64,000 nucleotides of DNA, from NCBI RefSeq assembly GCF_022788635.1, contig NZ_CP076024.1:4627503-4691502 (forward strand), in the 5' to 3' direction. Both the position numbers and the translations under genes were made by a program. Origin of the DNA: Methylobacter sp. S3L5C. Its GTDB lineage: Bacteria; Pseudomonadota; Gammaproteobacteria; Methylococcales; Methylomonadaceae. The first letter of the stretch is position 1. Each line of letters starts with the position of its first letter. Under the pieces are notes generated by a model. That model was not told the origin of the DNA. It saw only the letters and a list, made by a program, of their open reading frames with translations, and searched no databases. Below are positions 25,977 to 34,661 of this stretch, one piece after another.

Positions 25977-26189
25977 TTAGATAACGGTTACGTTTTCTGC
26001 TTGTGGGCCTTTTTGACCTTGAGTAACAGTAAACTGTACTTTTTGGCCTTCATCAAGAGACTTATAGCCGCCTGAGTTTTGAATTTGTTGAAAATGTACG
26101 AAAACGTCAGGACCTGATGCTTGTTCGATAAAACCGAAGCCTTTATCAGAGTTAAACCATTTGACGGTACCAGTTGTAATTGTAGACAT
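25977..26189 (-). CDS. Cold-shock protein, CspA family
   Basis: A 70-residue single cold-shock domain. It has [18 protein letters not shown] with RNP1-like KGFGFI and VFVHFQQI with RNP2-like VFVHF. Members are nucleic-acid chaperones that melt mRNA structures. Length and start are standard for the family. The long AT-rich region upstream (26190-26350) could hold a cold-responsive 5' leader, but I see no defined cold box. Confidence 0.95.
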   Translation of the reverse strand: MSTITTGTVKWFNSDKGFGFIEQASGPDVFVHFQQIQNSGGYKSLDEGQKVQFTVTQGQKGPQAENVTVI

Positions 26190-26495
26190 GATGAATCCTA
26201 TAAATATTAAATAATAAAGCCGTTAAGGCCAGTAAAGCAGGTAAATTTGGAAATTACAAAATGAAAAACAGGACGAGAAACTACAAAAGAGACATCGAAA
26301 TGGTAAGCAGAGGGTAAATCTTATTTTCAAGCTGATGTGTATTTTAAGCTGTTATTCATCAATGTCAAATTATATTTTTAACTGGCCAAGCAAACAAGTT
26401 TTAACGATTGGCTTTAAAGTAACCTAACGTGAGTCACTGCAAGATTGTGCGTAGCGAATTTTTTGTTGCGGACCAAGGCATAATCCCCTGATTTT
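26190..26495. other. Gene-free upstream region of the cold-shock gene
   Basis: No ORF of note. It is AT-rich near the cold-shock start and probably contains its promoter and 5' leader. I see no repeat or RNA gene. Confidence 0.4.
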
Positions 26496-26624
26496 CTATA
26501 CCAAAACACTTAGCCCCACTGATTCTACTAAAGTCATTTGTTTGGCTACTTTCCTGTCCATTTTCATATCATCACATCCTGAGATGATAAAAACCAAAAC
26601 TAACATATACTTTATTTTTTTCAT
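26496..26624 (-). CDS. Very small predicted lipoprotein (42 residues)
   Basis: On the minus strand an ATG-initiated frame reads MKKIKYMLVLVFIISGC, a classic lipoprotein signal peptide with lipobox ISGC. The mature part, DDMKMDRKVAKQMTLVESVG and a short end, is only 26 residues. I do not recognise the family. It could be the remnant of a longer gene or a real entericidin-like small lipoprotein. The stretch between it and the next gene (26625-26850) shows no other gene. Confidence 0.45.
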   Translation of the reverse strand: MKKIKYMLVLVFIISGCDDMKMDRKVAKQMTLVESVGLSVLV

Positions 26625-26850
26625 GCGATTACACCTTCATTATTAAACGTTTATAACGCTTGCTTATATTTATAAAATTACTGCTGGTAGTTTAATAGGA
26701 TTGTAATACCTTGTCATTAAACACACGCGATATTATCTATCGAGAGCTTAAATCAACCGAACCCTGAACCCAATTTACCGCCATCTTTTTCTGGCATCAA
26801 CCAGACTTAGTTGCAGATGGACTTAACTGTACTGGTATCAAAGCCTTAAT

Positions 26851-27465
26851 TTACTTTTTTTCGCCTTGGAGCAAGACCAAAGCATCTTCTATCTGACAGT
26901 AAGTCACGTTGATATCATGTCGCTGTTTGAATAAACGCTGTAGCTGCCTCACATCAGGATTATCAAGCTTCATTTTTGTAATCAGGCTCGATAAATCCTC
27001 ATTGACAGCCCACGGATAAATAAGCCATCGCCATTCGTTGACAGTCTCGGCATAAAAGTCGGGAATAAAAGTGGAAACCGTTTTAAAGTGCAGGCTTGCC
27101 GTACATAATTTTTTTACCGTACCACAATGCATAACATGATCCAATGCAACGGCAAAAGTATCGCCGCTATCTGAAACATCATCCAGTAGCAGGATATTTC
27201 GCCCACTAATATCGGTGTTTAACGAATATTTTACAAAGGCTTCATGTTGTTTATAAGCACCTTGATAATGTTCAATTTTGAAGCTGGTCAAATCAAAAAT
27301 ACCAAGCATGTCCGACAAAATTCGACCGGGAACGTAACCACCCCTGCCTATAGCCACAATCCCGTCAATCTGGCAATTTGCCTTACGCAATTGACCGACC
27401 AGTTGCCGACATAAACTGTCAACCTTATCCCAGGTTATTAAGGTACAAAGCATTTGTTGATTCAT
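26851..27465 (-). CDS. Phosphoribosyltransferase domain protein
   Basis: A 204-residue type I phosphoribosyltransferase. The PRPP loop is ILLLDDVSDSGDTF (about residues 91-104), and GIVAIGRGGYVPGRILSDML near residue 35 is the conserved N-terminal part with the PPi-loop GRGG. The YPWAVNEDL stretch matches purine (Gpt/Xgpt-like) enzymes, often annotated as nucleotide phosphoribosyltransferases. Substrate is likely guanine or xanthine, which is inference. I start at 27465 because TGAGG lies 7 bases before this ATG; the frame also opens at a TTG at 27477. It is divergent from nifB. Confidence 0.82.
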   Translation of the reverse strand: MNQQMLCTLITWDKVDSLCRQLVGQLRKANCQIDGIVAIGRGGYVPGRILSDMLGIFDLTSFKIEHYQGAYKQHEAFVKYSLNTDISGRNILLLDDVSDSGDTFAVALDHVMHCGTVKKLCTASLHFKTVSTFIPDFYAETVNEWRWLIYPWAVNEDLSSLITKMKLDNPDVRQLQRLFKQRHDINVTYCQIEDALVLLQGEKK

Positions 27466-27726
27466 ATAAAACCTCAAGATAATTGAGTCAACTTAAGAAA
27501 CTGACGTTTAATTAAATACCGCTAAAATTCCACCGGAATTTTATGTCTGTCAAATACCCCCCCCTTTTTTTGCACTTTACTCTATTTTTAGCACCTTGGC
27601 ACCGCGTATCTTTCCAGTCTTCAATTCAATTTATGCAAGAACATGAACCTCAGGCTTGAGATTTTTTTTGCGGCCAGACTCCATCTAAAACAAGACAGTT
27701 TAAAGTTAAGTTGCTCGTATAATTAT

Positions 27727-27742
27727 TGTGCTGTTAATAACA
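27727..27742 (+). promoter_or_regulatory. NifA upstream activator site of nifB
   Basis: TGTGCTGTTAATAACA is a perfect TGT-N10-ACA, the NifA-binding consensus. It lies about 100 bases upstream of the sigma-54 promoter, a normal distance for looping. An IHF-like AATCAA with an AT-rich flank occurs between them (about 27806-27821), as in known nif promoters. Confidence 0.75.
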
Positions 27743-27837
27743 AAACCTGAAAAAATGACTGTTACGTTTACGACAATTTTTTCATTTAAAAAACAAAAAA
27801 ATAATATAAATCAATAATATAAAATAAAATTCCAGCG

Positions 27838-27854
27838 TTGGCATGACCTGTGCT
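27838..27854 (+). promoter_or_regulatory. Sigma-54 (-24/-12) promoter of nifB
   Basis: TTGGCATGACCTGTGCT has the GG and GC dinucleotides 12 bases apart, as required (consensus TGGCAC-N5-TTGCA). Transcription would start near 27865, which rules out the ATG at 27843 and supports the nifB start at 27891. Confidence 0.78.
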
Positions 27855-27890
27855 TTTACTTATTGTAAATACACTTACGAGGTCAAGACC

Positions 27891-29396
27891 ATGCAATTGC
27901 CAGTATTAAACAATACCCCTTCCCACGCAGAGCATGAGGCTAAGGGTGGTTGTGCAGCCAGTTCGTGTGGCACTTCAGAAAATCAAATGGATTCGCTGCC
28001 TGATTCAATACGGGAAAAAGTACAGAATCATCCGTGTTATTCAGAAGATGCACATCATTACTTTGCAAGGATGCATGTGGCGGTTGCTCCCGCTTGCAAT
28101 ATCCAGTGTCATTACTGTAACCGTAAATATGATTGCTCAAATGAATCACGTCCCGGCGTCGTTTCTGAAGTGCTGACGCCGGATCAGGCCGTTAAAAAAA
28201 CCATGGCTGTGGCGGCCAATATTCCGCAAATGACTGTATTGGGTATTGCAGGTCCCGGTGATCCTTTGGCTAATCCTGAGCGTACTTTTGAGACCTTCAG
28301 GCGTTTAAGTCTTGAAGCCCCGGATATTAAATTGTGCGTATCAACTAACGGTTTGGCTCTACCAGAATCCGTAGAGGAATTAGCCAAGCATAATATTGAT
28401 CATGTCACTATTACCATTAATTGCGTTGATCCTGAAATCGGCGCAAAAATTTATCCGTGGATTTTCTGGAATAACAAACGCATTAAAGGCGTAAAAGGCG
28501 CGAAAATTCTGATTGCACAACAGCAAAAGGGTCTGGAAATGCTGATTGCCAAAGGCATTCTGGTTAAGGTTAACTCGGTAATGATTCCCGGTGTTAACGA
28601 TCAGCATTTAGCTGAAGTCAGCAGAGTCGTCAAAGCCAAAGGTGCATTTCTACACAATGTGATGCCGCTGATTTCCGAACCGGAACACGGGACTTTTTAT
28701 GGCGTGATGGGGCAACGAGGTCCAACACCTGATGAATTACAAGATCTGCAAGATAGCTGCTCCGGCGATATGAATATGATGCGTCATTGCCGACAATGTC
28801 GGGCCGATGCCGTGGGTATGTTGGGTGAAGATCGCGGCGATGAATTTACGCTGGACAAGATTGAAGTTATGGAAATTGATTATGAAGCCGCGATGGAAAA
28901 ACGCAAGGTGATACACCTTGCCATACAGGCTGAAATGGACAGTAAACGTTTGGAAAAATCTGAAAAAGCACAACAACAAAAACAAGAACCCAAGCTGACC
29001 ACACGTCCGGTATTGATGGCGGTAGCCACCAGCGGGCAAGGCGTGATTAACCTGCACTTTGGCCATGCCAAAGAATTTCTGATTTATGAAGCCTCGCCAG
29101 ACGGGGTGCGTTTTATCAGTCATCGCAAAGCCGATCAATACTGTGGTGGCGATACGTCTTGCGGCGATGGTGAAACCACTTTGCAAGTAACTATTCGCGC
29201 TTTGGCTGGCTGCGAAGCGGTACTGTGTTCCAAAGTCGGTTATGAACCTTGGGAAATGCTGGAAGCAGCCGGTATCGCCCCCAACGGTGAACATGCCATG
29301 GAACCTATCGAAGAAGCCGTGCTGGCCGTCTATAAAGAAATGGCAACAGCCGGTAAGTTGGCTGTAATATCTGAGGTAATCCGCGCAAGTGCATAA
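27891..29396 (+). CDS. nifB: NifB, nitrogenase FeMo-cofactor biosynthesis radical SAM protein
   Basis: NifB fuses two 4Fe-4S clusters with a carbide from SAM to make NifB-co, the core of the nitrogenase cofactor. The radical SAM motif CNIQCHYC has Cys69, Cys73 and Cys76 (CX3CX2C), preceded by NHPCYSEDAHHYFARMHVAV, which is typical of NifB. The C-terminal part (from about residue 380) is a NifX/NafY-like domain with HFGHAKEFLIYE. The 501-residue length is normal for the two-domain form. Start at 27891: GAGG lies 8 bases upstream, and the promoter overlaps the earlier ATG. It heads a nif accessory cluster controlled by NifA and sigma-54. Confidence 0.96.
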   Translation: MQLPVLNNTPSHAEHEAKGGCAASSCGTSENQMDSLPDSIREKVQNHPCYSEDAHHYFARMHVAVAPACNIQCHYCNRKYDCSNESRPGVVSEVLTPDQAVKKTMAVAANIPQMTVLGIAGPGDPLANPERTFETFRRLSLEAPDIKLCVSTNGLALPESVEELAKHNIDHVTITINCVDPEIGAKIYPWIFWNNKRIKGVKGAKILIAQQQKGLEMLIAKGILVKVNSVMIPGVNDQHLAEVSRVVKAKGAFLHNVMPLISEPEHGTFYGVMGQRGPTPDELQDLQDSCSGDMNMMRHCRQCRADAVGMLGEDRGDEFTLDKIEVMEIDYEAAMEKRKVIHLAIQAEMDSKRLEKSEKAQQQKQEPKLTTRPVLMAVATSGQGVINLHFGHAKEFLIYEASPDGVRFISHRKADQYCGGDTSCGDGETTLQVTIRALAGCEAVLCSKVGYEPWEMLEAAGIAPNGEHAMEPIEEAVLAVYKEMATAGKLAVISEVIRASA

Positions 29397-29412
29397 CAAA
29401 ACTATAAATACG

Positions 29413-29442
29413 CTGGTTCCCAAGCTTGAGCTTGGGAACCAG
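29413..29442. repeat. Perfect palindrome in the nifB-fdxN spacer
   Basis: CTGGTTCCCAAGCT and its exact complement form a 14-bp stem with a 2-base loop, then a weaker GCGAAG/CTTCGC hairpin follows. It looks like a dispersed palindromic repeat (REP-like) that has landed between two genes. It may attenuate or stabilise the mRNA. Confidence 0.6.
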
Positions 29443-29486
29443 GAAGGCGAAGCTCCAACTTCGCGTAAATGCTTTAGGAGTCTGTT

Positions 29487-29765
29487 ATGGCAGTAAAAAT
29501 TATTGAGTCTTGCGTTAATTGTTTTGCCTGTGAGCCGGTTTGTCCCAGTAACGCAATTTATGAGGCCAAACCGCATTTTTTGGTAAACCCTAAAAAATGC
29601 ACCGAATGTGAAGGTGATTTTCCGGTCTTTCAATGTGCCAGTATTTGCCCAATTGAAGGAGCAATTCTGGATTCGTTTGGAATAGCGATTAACCCGCCCG
29701 GTTCTTTAACTGGTATTCCGCCGGAAAAAATGGCTGAAGCCATGGCGGAATTACAGTCCCACTGA
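29487..29765 (+). CDS. fdxN: 2[4Fe-4S] ferredoxin, FdxN-type
   Basis: A 92-residue ferredoxin with CVNCFACEPVCP and a second site beginning CTECEGDFPVFQCASICP. The wider spacing in the second cluster (CX2CX8CX3C) is typical of the ferredoxin found next to nifB. FdxN-like proteins deliver electrons for NifB-co synthesis. It is 90 bases downstream of nifB with AGGAG before the start, and probably co-transcribed. Confidence 0.88.
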   Translation: MAVKIIESCVNCFACEPVCPSNAIYEAKPHFLVNPKKCTECEGDFPVFQCASICPIEGAILDSFGIAINPPGSLTGIPPEKMAEAMAELQSH

Positions 29766-29780
29766 CCAAGGACATCACTG

Positions 29781-30203
29781 ATGGCTACTGTCACTTTCTA
29801 TGAAAAACCTGGTTGTATTAATAATACCCGGCAAAAGAGACTGTTGGCAGCAGCAGGTCATCAAGTTATTGCTAAAAATATATTAACTGAAAACTGGCAG
29901 GCAGAGCGCTTACGCATTTTCTTCGGTGCATTAGCAGTACGAAATTGGTTCAATTATAGCGCCCCAGCTATAAAAAATGGCGAGATTGATGCTGATAACC
30001 TGACTGAACAGGAAGCGTTAGTGCTGATGCTGAAAAACCCGTTATTAATTCGTCGTCCGTTAATGCAAGTCGGAAACCGCTTTATGGCAGGATTTGATCA
30101 AGAGATAGTAAATAACTGGATTGGCTTAAAAGAAATCGAGACAAATCAGGATCTGGAAAACTGCCCTCGCCCACTTACACAGCCAAACTGCGGTCATGAA
30201 TAA
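29781..30203 (+). CDS. Nitrogenase-associated protein (ArsC/thioredoxin-like fold)
   Basis: A 140-residue protein. VTFYEKPGCINNTRQKRLLAAAGH is the signature of the nitrogenase-associated ArsC-like family, in which the CxxC of ArsC is reduced to a single Cys. It continues with FFGALAVRNWFNYSAPAIKNGE and LIRRPLMQVGNRFMAGF. Its exact role in nitrogen fixation is not settled in the family. It lies 15 bases after fdxN and its stop overlaps the next start, so it is in the same operon. Confidence 0.88.
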   Translation: MATVTFYEKPGCINNTRQKRLLAAAGHQVIAKNILTENWQAERLRIFFGALAVRNWFNYSAPAIKNGEIDADNLTEQEALVLMLKNPLLIRRPLMQVGNRFMAGFDQEIVNNWIGLKEIETNQDLENCPRPLTQPNCGHE

Positions 30204-31476
30204 GCTACCAATTTTAACCGTTGATGGCGTACCACAAGCGGTCGCATTATCGGAAAGAGTCCATTGGATAGGCGCTCTGGACCCAAATTTGCGTACCTTT
30301 GACATTATCTTAAAAACCGCCAATGGCACAACTTATAATGCCTATGTGGTTAGAGGCAGTGAGGGCGTTGCCATTATTGATACGGTAAAAGAAAATTTTG
30401 CCGATGATTTTTTTGCCCGTCTGGAGTCGGTAGCCAGTTATGACGAAATTAAAGTCATTGTCTTAAATCATTTGGAACCCGACCATACTGGTGCTTTGCC
30501 TGAACTGATGCGCAGGGCGCCACAAGCCCAACTTTACATTTCGCAAAAAGCGCAATCCATGCTCAAAGCCTTGTTAAAACAGGATGAGTTTGATTTTACG
30601 CCGGTAATGACCGGTGACAAGGTATCACTGGGAGACCGTACCTTGGCATTTTTTCATACACCATATTTACATTGGCCGGATACGCAATGTACTTATCTGG
30701 TAGAAGAAAAAACCTTATTTTCAGGCGATGTGTTTGGCTGCCATTTCTGCGATGTGCGATTGTTTAACGATGTTGTCGGCGATTTTCGCTTTTCTTTTGA
30801 ATATTACTATGCCCACATCATGCGGCCATTCAAAGACTATGTAAATCGCGCGTTGACCCTGCTTGAACCGTTACCGTTGACAACTATCTTGCCTGCCCAT
30901 GGCCCTTTATTACGCGATCAACCGCAACGGTATCTGCAGCGCTATAACGAATTATCACGTTCTGCCCTGCATAGCGAAATCAGTAGCGGTGAAAAAACGC
31001 TGCTGATCTTTTATATCAGTTCCTACGGTAATACACGGCGTATGGCCGAAGCCATTTATGAAGGTGCCATGGCTGTAGAGCACGTACGGGTATCGTTATA
31101 TGACCTGGAAGGCAGTGAAGTAGGACCGTTTGTCGATTTGATAGAAGGTGCAGACGGTATTTTGTTTGGCACACCGACTATCAATGGCGATGCCGTCAAA
31201 CCGGTGTGGGATTTATTATCGTCATTGGTGGTTATCAATCTCAAATCAAAACTGGGGGGCGTTTTTGGCTCGTATGGCTGGACCGGCGAAGGCGTGAAAA
31301 TGGTAGAGGATCGCTTGCGCGGACTCAAGTTACGTGTACCCGTTCCGGGGATACGCATCAAGTTAATTCCGACCGATGAAGAAATCCGGATCTGTTGGCA
31401 ATTCGGCCATGAAATGGCACAGGATTTAATGGGTTTAAGGCAAGCTAAAGTGATTGATATCGCAGACCTTGCCTGA
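30196..31476 (+). CDS. Flavodiiron protein (A-type flavoprotein, FprA-like)
   Basis: A 426-residue two-domain protein that reduces O2 or NO at a diiron site. Diiron ligands visible are HLEPDHTG (His92, Glu94, Asp96, His97), a His in FFHTPYLHWPD, Asp in SGDVFG and His in LPAHGP. The C-terminal flavodoxin domain starts near residue 275 with FYISSYGNTRRMAEA and contains FGTPTINGDAVKP and SYGWTGEG. No rubredoxin domain follows. Its place inside a nif operon suggests protection of nitrogenase from O2 or delivery of electrons; this is inference. It overlaps the upstream gene by 8 bases. Confidence 0.92.
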   Translation: MNKLPILTVDGVPQAVALSERVHWIGALDPNLRTFDIILKTANGTTYNAYVVRGSEGVAIIDTVKENFADDFFARLESVASYDEIKVIVLNHLEPDHTGALPELMRRAPQAQLYISQKAQSMLKALLKQDEFDFTPVMTGDKVSLGDRTLAFFHTPYLHWPDTQCTYLVEEKTLFSGDVFGCHFCDVRLFNDVVGDFRFSFEYYYAHIMRPFKDYVNRALTLLEPLPLTTILPAHGPLLRDQPQRYLQRYNELSRSALHSEISSGEKTLLIFYISSYGNTRRMAEAIYEGAMAVEHVRVSLYDLEGSEVGPFVDLIEGADGILFGTPTINGDAVKPVWDLLSSLVVINLKSKLGGVFGSYGWTGEGVKMVEDRLRGLKLRVPVPGIRIKLIPTDEEIRICWQFGHEMAQDLMGLRQAKVIDIADLA

Positions 31477-31542
31477 GAGGCTGTCCGAGAACCTGTCTTA
31501 AAACAAGATCTTAATAATTTTTAACGCAACAGGAGAATAGAA

Positions 31543-31830
31543 ATGGCGAAAGCGTCGATTACCTTTGAAGATATAAACGTTACTGTTACTGCACCAGCGG
31601 GCACCCGGCTGATTGAGATTTCAGAAAAAGTCGGTTCAGGCATAACTTATGGTTGTCGTGAGGGCGACTGTGGGACTTGTATTACTAAAGTCACGGAAGG
31701 CTGGGACAACCTGACCGAGGCGTCAGTACTGGAAGATAAAATCCTGCGTGAAAATATGGCAGGCAAACACAATCGGTTAGCGTGTCAGGCTCAGGTTTTG
31801 GGTGGAACCATTAGAGTCAAGCCGGTTTAA
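31543..31830 (+). CDS. 2Fe-2S ferredoxin, nif-associated
   Basis: A 95-residue plant-type [2Fe-2S] ferredoxin. YGCREGDCGTC supplies three Cys ligands and the fourth is in RLACQAQV (CX5CX2C, then about 35 residues to the fourth Cys). AGGAGAA precedes the ATG. It is in the nif accessory cluster and likely a low-potential donor. A solo end of a MITE-like repeat (GAGGCTGTCCGAGAAC, about 31477) lies in its 5' spacer. Confidence 0.9.
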   Translation: MAKASITFEDINVTVTAPAGTRLIEISEKVGSGITYGCREGDCGTCITKVTEGWDNLTEASVLEDKILRENMAGKHNRLACQAQVLGGTIRVKPV

Positions 31831-31837
31831 AAACACT

Positions 31838-31871
31838 CCCCTACCCCCTCTTTTCAAAGAGGGGGGTAGGG
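31838..31871. terminator. Hairpin between the two 2Fe-2S ferredoxin genes
   Basis: CCCTACCCCCTCTTT and its near complement form a C/G-rich stem of 14-15 pairs with a short loop. There is no T run. It may limit read-through or act as a dispersed palindrome. Confidence 0.5.
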
Positions 31872-31951
31872 CTAGCTACCAAGCTGTTGAGACCCTTTTA
31901 ACAACACGGGAACCCAGTGGCGAAACATCACTTATATTTAAGGAGTAAATC

Positions 31952-32302
31952 ATGGCTTTAGTTACTTTCTCAAGTCCCGAATATCGGGATAAAACTGTCT
32001 ATGCCGTAGCCGGTAGTCATACGGAATCACTACTGAAACTGGCACGGGAAAACAAAATTCCGATCAATTATGAATGCGAGGACGGCGAATGCGGCACCTG
32101 CCTGGTAAAAGTCAGTAGTGTTGACCATAAACATCAGCGCATGGGCGGACCTTTAACAGAAAAGGAAAAAGACGTCTTGCGCGTCAGCGGTAAAATCAGC
32201 AAAGAGGAAATGGAGCAAATGATTGTTGATGACCTCCCCTCCCCTTGGCGCCTGGCTTGCCAGATGATTGTCAGGGATGAAGATATTCTGGTTGAATATT
32301 AA
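31952..32302 (+). CDS. 2Fe-2S ferredoxin, Shethna/FeSII-like
   Basis: A 116-residue [2Fe-2S] ferredoxin with YECEDGECGTC and a distal Cys in WRLACQMIV. The insert GGPLTEKEKDVLRVSGKISKEE is typical of FeSII/FdxD-type ferredoxins near nif genes, which in Azotobacter bind nitrogenase for oxygen protection. AAGGAG precedes the ATG. The nifQ gene starts 2 bases after its stop. Confidence 0.85.
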   Translation: MALVTFSSPEYRDKTVYAVAGSHTESLLKLARENKIPINYECEDGECGTCLVKVSSVDHKHQRMGGPLTEKEKDVLRVSGKISKEEMEQMIVDDLPSPWRLACQMIVRDEDILVEY

Positions 32303-32304
32303 TC

Positions 32305-32877
32305 ATGTCTATGGCGCTTCAACTTCTGAATAACCGGGAACAGTTCTATTCCCGGTTATCAACACTTTCCATAGCATCCAATGAGGAATGGTTGGCGTGC
32401 ATGGTCGCCAGTTGGTGTGTCGGGCAAGGTATTTTGCCCGACTATCTGGGGTTGGAGCCTGAGCAGTTTAGCCAATTAAAACAGGCTTATTTTCAGGATC
32501 AAACCCTTCCAGAGCAAGCCCCATCAGGTAGTCAACTGGATTTTGGGCGTATGCTGGAAAAAGAAGATCTGGTTAATTTGCTAAAACGTTACTCAAGGGC
32601 TGACACGCCTGAAATGGACTGGGTAATTGCCATTATTGTTGCCGGTTGTCTGGGCAGCGATCACTTATGGCAGGATTTAGGCCTCTGGTCGCGCTCACAA
32701 TTAAGTGCGATGTTGCACTACAATTTTCCTGAACTGGCGGCAAAAAACACCCAGAATATGAAGTGGAAAAAGTTCTTGTACAAACAGCTTTGCGAAGCGG
32801 AAGGTTTGTATTTATGCCGCGCACCTTCATGTAATGTCTGTATTGATTATCCCAAATGTTATGGTTTTGAGGAGTAA
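32305..32877 (+). CDS. nifQ: NifQ, molybdenum donor protein
   Basis: A 190-residue protein. NifQ carries a Mo-Fe-S cluster and passes molybdenum to FeMo-cofactor assembly. The C-terminal Cys pattern CRAPSCNVCIDYPKC is exactly CX4CX2CX5C, the family hallmark. MDWVIAIIVAGCLGSDHLWQDLGLWSR matches the NifQ middle (LW.DLGL). It is 2 bases from the ferredoxin gene and closes the nif accessory operon. Confidence 0.92.
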   Translation: MSMALQLLNNREQFYSRLSTLSIASNEEWLACMVASWCVGQGILPDYLGLEPEQFSQLKQAYFQDQTLPEQAPSGSQLDFGRMLEKEDLVNLLKRYSRADTPEMDWVIAIIVAGCLGSDHLWQDLGLWSRSQLSAMLHYNFPELAAKNTQNMKWKKFLYKQLCEAEGLYLCRAPSCNVCIDYPKCYGFEE

Positions 32878-33478
32878 AAAACTCGTAAGGAAAAGCTGTC
32901 ACGGTTGCCACAAATTATCAACAAATCTGACTCAAAATTGCTTTTTTTGCTGATGAACATATTGCCAAAGAGGAATTACGCTTGGCGGCCACGAAGACCT
33001 TCTATGCAACATAGAACCCTTCAAGCGCCTGATCTTTAATAAAGGTTTTGATACTAAGAGGGTAGCGGGTTAAATATATAGGTTGTTTTATAAGTAGCCA
33101 CATGACATGCTATCAAAAAATAGTTTGTGCTGAATATGACAGCAACCACATCAAAAGATACCGTCAAACAGAGCAAGGGACGCAACACTACCGATCCCAA
33201 TACGCACAGTTAGCTATCTCTATAATCCTTAATATTCCTGATATTAAACACTAAATGGTGTAAATGCGTTAACGGCTAATGCAGAAGATTTTCTGGCATT
33301 AATGCCATATTAAATCACTGGATCTACTTACAGTAAAAGGTCAGGGATAAAATTCGATGCTTTTAGCTCATCCAGATAAGCATCTGCTTGGCTATAGTGT
33401 CTCCGCTGACACAGTATATTCACCACTTTACGGTGTACCGGTATTTTTTATTTATTATACCCTTTAAATGAGTCAAGA
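32878..33478. other. Gene-free stretch after nifQ
   Basis: No supported gene. AAATCTGACTCAAAATTGCT near 32924 resembles the inner part of the 154-bp MITE-like repeat described at 39583 and 46932, so a degraded copy may lie at about 32890-32950. The rest appears to be decayed sequence. It separates the nif cluster from unrelated oxidoreductase genes. Confidence 0.35.
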
Positions 33479-34441
33479 ATGTTTACGCCTAACACAACTA
33501 AATTACCCAACAGTAATCCTGGATATCAGCGGGTTTTTAAACCCGACAAACTGACCTTTGGCATGTTTTTTCCGATAGAGGCTTTTAACGGCGATATACC
33601 GACCATGCAAAATCAGGTAGGGCTTGCCCAGTTTGCCGAACAAGCCGGCTTTGCCAGCTTGGCGTTTCGCGATGTGCCGTTGCGCGATCCCAGTTTTGGC
33701 GATTCCGGCCAAGTGTTTGATGTCTGGCCTTATTTGGGCTATATCGCCGGCCAGACCAAGGAAATCGCCTTACTCACGGCAGCAGTAATTCTGCCGTTGC
33801 GCCATCCTGTTCATACCGCGAAAGCGGCGGCAAGTGTTGATCAGCTTTCCAACGGCCGTTTGTTGCTGGGAGTTGCCTCAGGTGACAGGCCGGTTGAATT
33901 TCCGGCTTTTGGGGTAGATTTTGAATCACGTGGTGAAAATTTCCGTGAAAAATTAGCACTGCTAAAAATATATTGGGGCCAGTATTTTCCACAAGTGGAC
34001 AGTAGTTTTGGCCATATGATGGGGGCTGATGTCATCCCCAAGCCGGTAGCCAGCCATGTACCGTTACTGGTGACTGGCCATAGTCAGCAGGATTTAAGTT
34101 GGATCGCCGAACATGCTGACGGCTGGATGAGTTATCCGCGCAGTATTGCAGCGCAGGGGCAAATAGTACAACGCTGGCGCGACACCGTTGAGGCGGTGTT
34201 ACCAGGACAATATAAGCCATTTACCCAGTCATATTTCATTGATTTGACGGATAAGCCGAATGAAGCGACCACACCGATCCATCTTGGCCACCGCTCGGGT
34301 CGAAACGCACTATTAACGCATTTACATGCTTGCAAGCGTATTGGAGTTGATCACCTGATTTTTAATCTGAAATACAGCCAGCGACCTGCCGATGAAGTAT
34401 TGCAGGAGCTGGCTGAATTTGTACTGCCAGAGTTTTTTTAG
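33479..34441 (+). CDS. Luciferase-like (LLM class) flavin-dependent oxidoreductase
   Basis: A 320-residue (beta/alpha)8 monooxygenase-like protein. Family marks are LTFGMFFPIEAF near residue 25, AQFAEQAGFASLAFRDVPL, LLTAAVILPLRHPVHTAKAAAS and QLSNGRLLLGVASGDRPVEF, and LLVTGHSQQDLSWIAEHADGW near residue 200. These enzymes use reduced FMN; the substrate here is unknown. The first ATG is used, but residues 1-20 are not conserved in kind, so the start could be later. It stands alone. Confidence 0.86.
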   Translation: MFTPNTTKLPNSNPGYQRVFKPDKLTFGMFFPIEAFNGDIPTMQNQVGLAQFAEQAGFASLAFRDVPLRDPSFGDSGQVFDVWPYLGYIAGQTKEIALLTAAVILPLRHPVHTAKAAASVDQLSNGRLLLGVASGDRPVEFPAFGVDFESRGENFREKLALLKIYWGQYFPQVDSSFGHMMGADVIPKPVASHVPLLVTGHSQQDLSWIAEHADGWMSYPRSIAAQGQIVQRWRDTVEAVLPGQYKPFTQSYFIDLTDKPNEATTPIHLGHRSGRNALLTHLHACKRIGVDHLIFNLKYSQRPADEVLQELAEFVLPEFF

Positions 34442-34661
34442 AGATCATCGAACTAATAAAGCCAAAAGGCCGCATCTGCTTAGTGGTAAAACTGAACTGC
34501 CAGTGGATCTTGACCGGCTCAAGAATAAAAGAGCGGCTTTCATCTGAAAGTTGATGTACACGCGCTCTTTGTACCAGACTGCCGACATGATAGAGCAGCA
34601 CCATAAGTAAAATCGTGTTGAGCGGCTGGAATTAATTTTAAATAATATCAGGAGAAATACT

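Noticed and set aside
27590-27615. Second sigma-54-like word (CTTGGCACCGCG) upstream of nifB
   Set aside because: The GG has no GC 12 bases downstream, so the -12 element is missing.
27843-27890. ATG at 27843 as the nifB start
   Set aside because: It lies inside the sigma-54 promoter and has no ribosome site; the ATG at 27891 has both a site and a conserved-looking N-terminus.
28737-29633. 298-residue ORF on the minus strand across the end of nifB and fdxN
   Set aside because: It lies entirely opposite two clear conserved genes and its protein is rich in Phe, Cys and His without any domain; it is a shadow.
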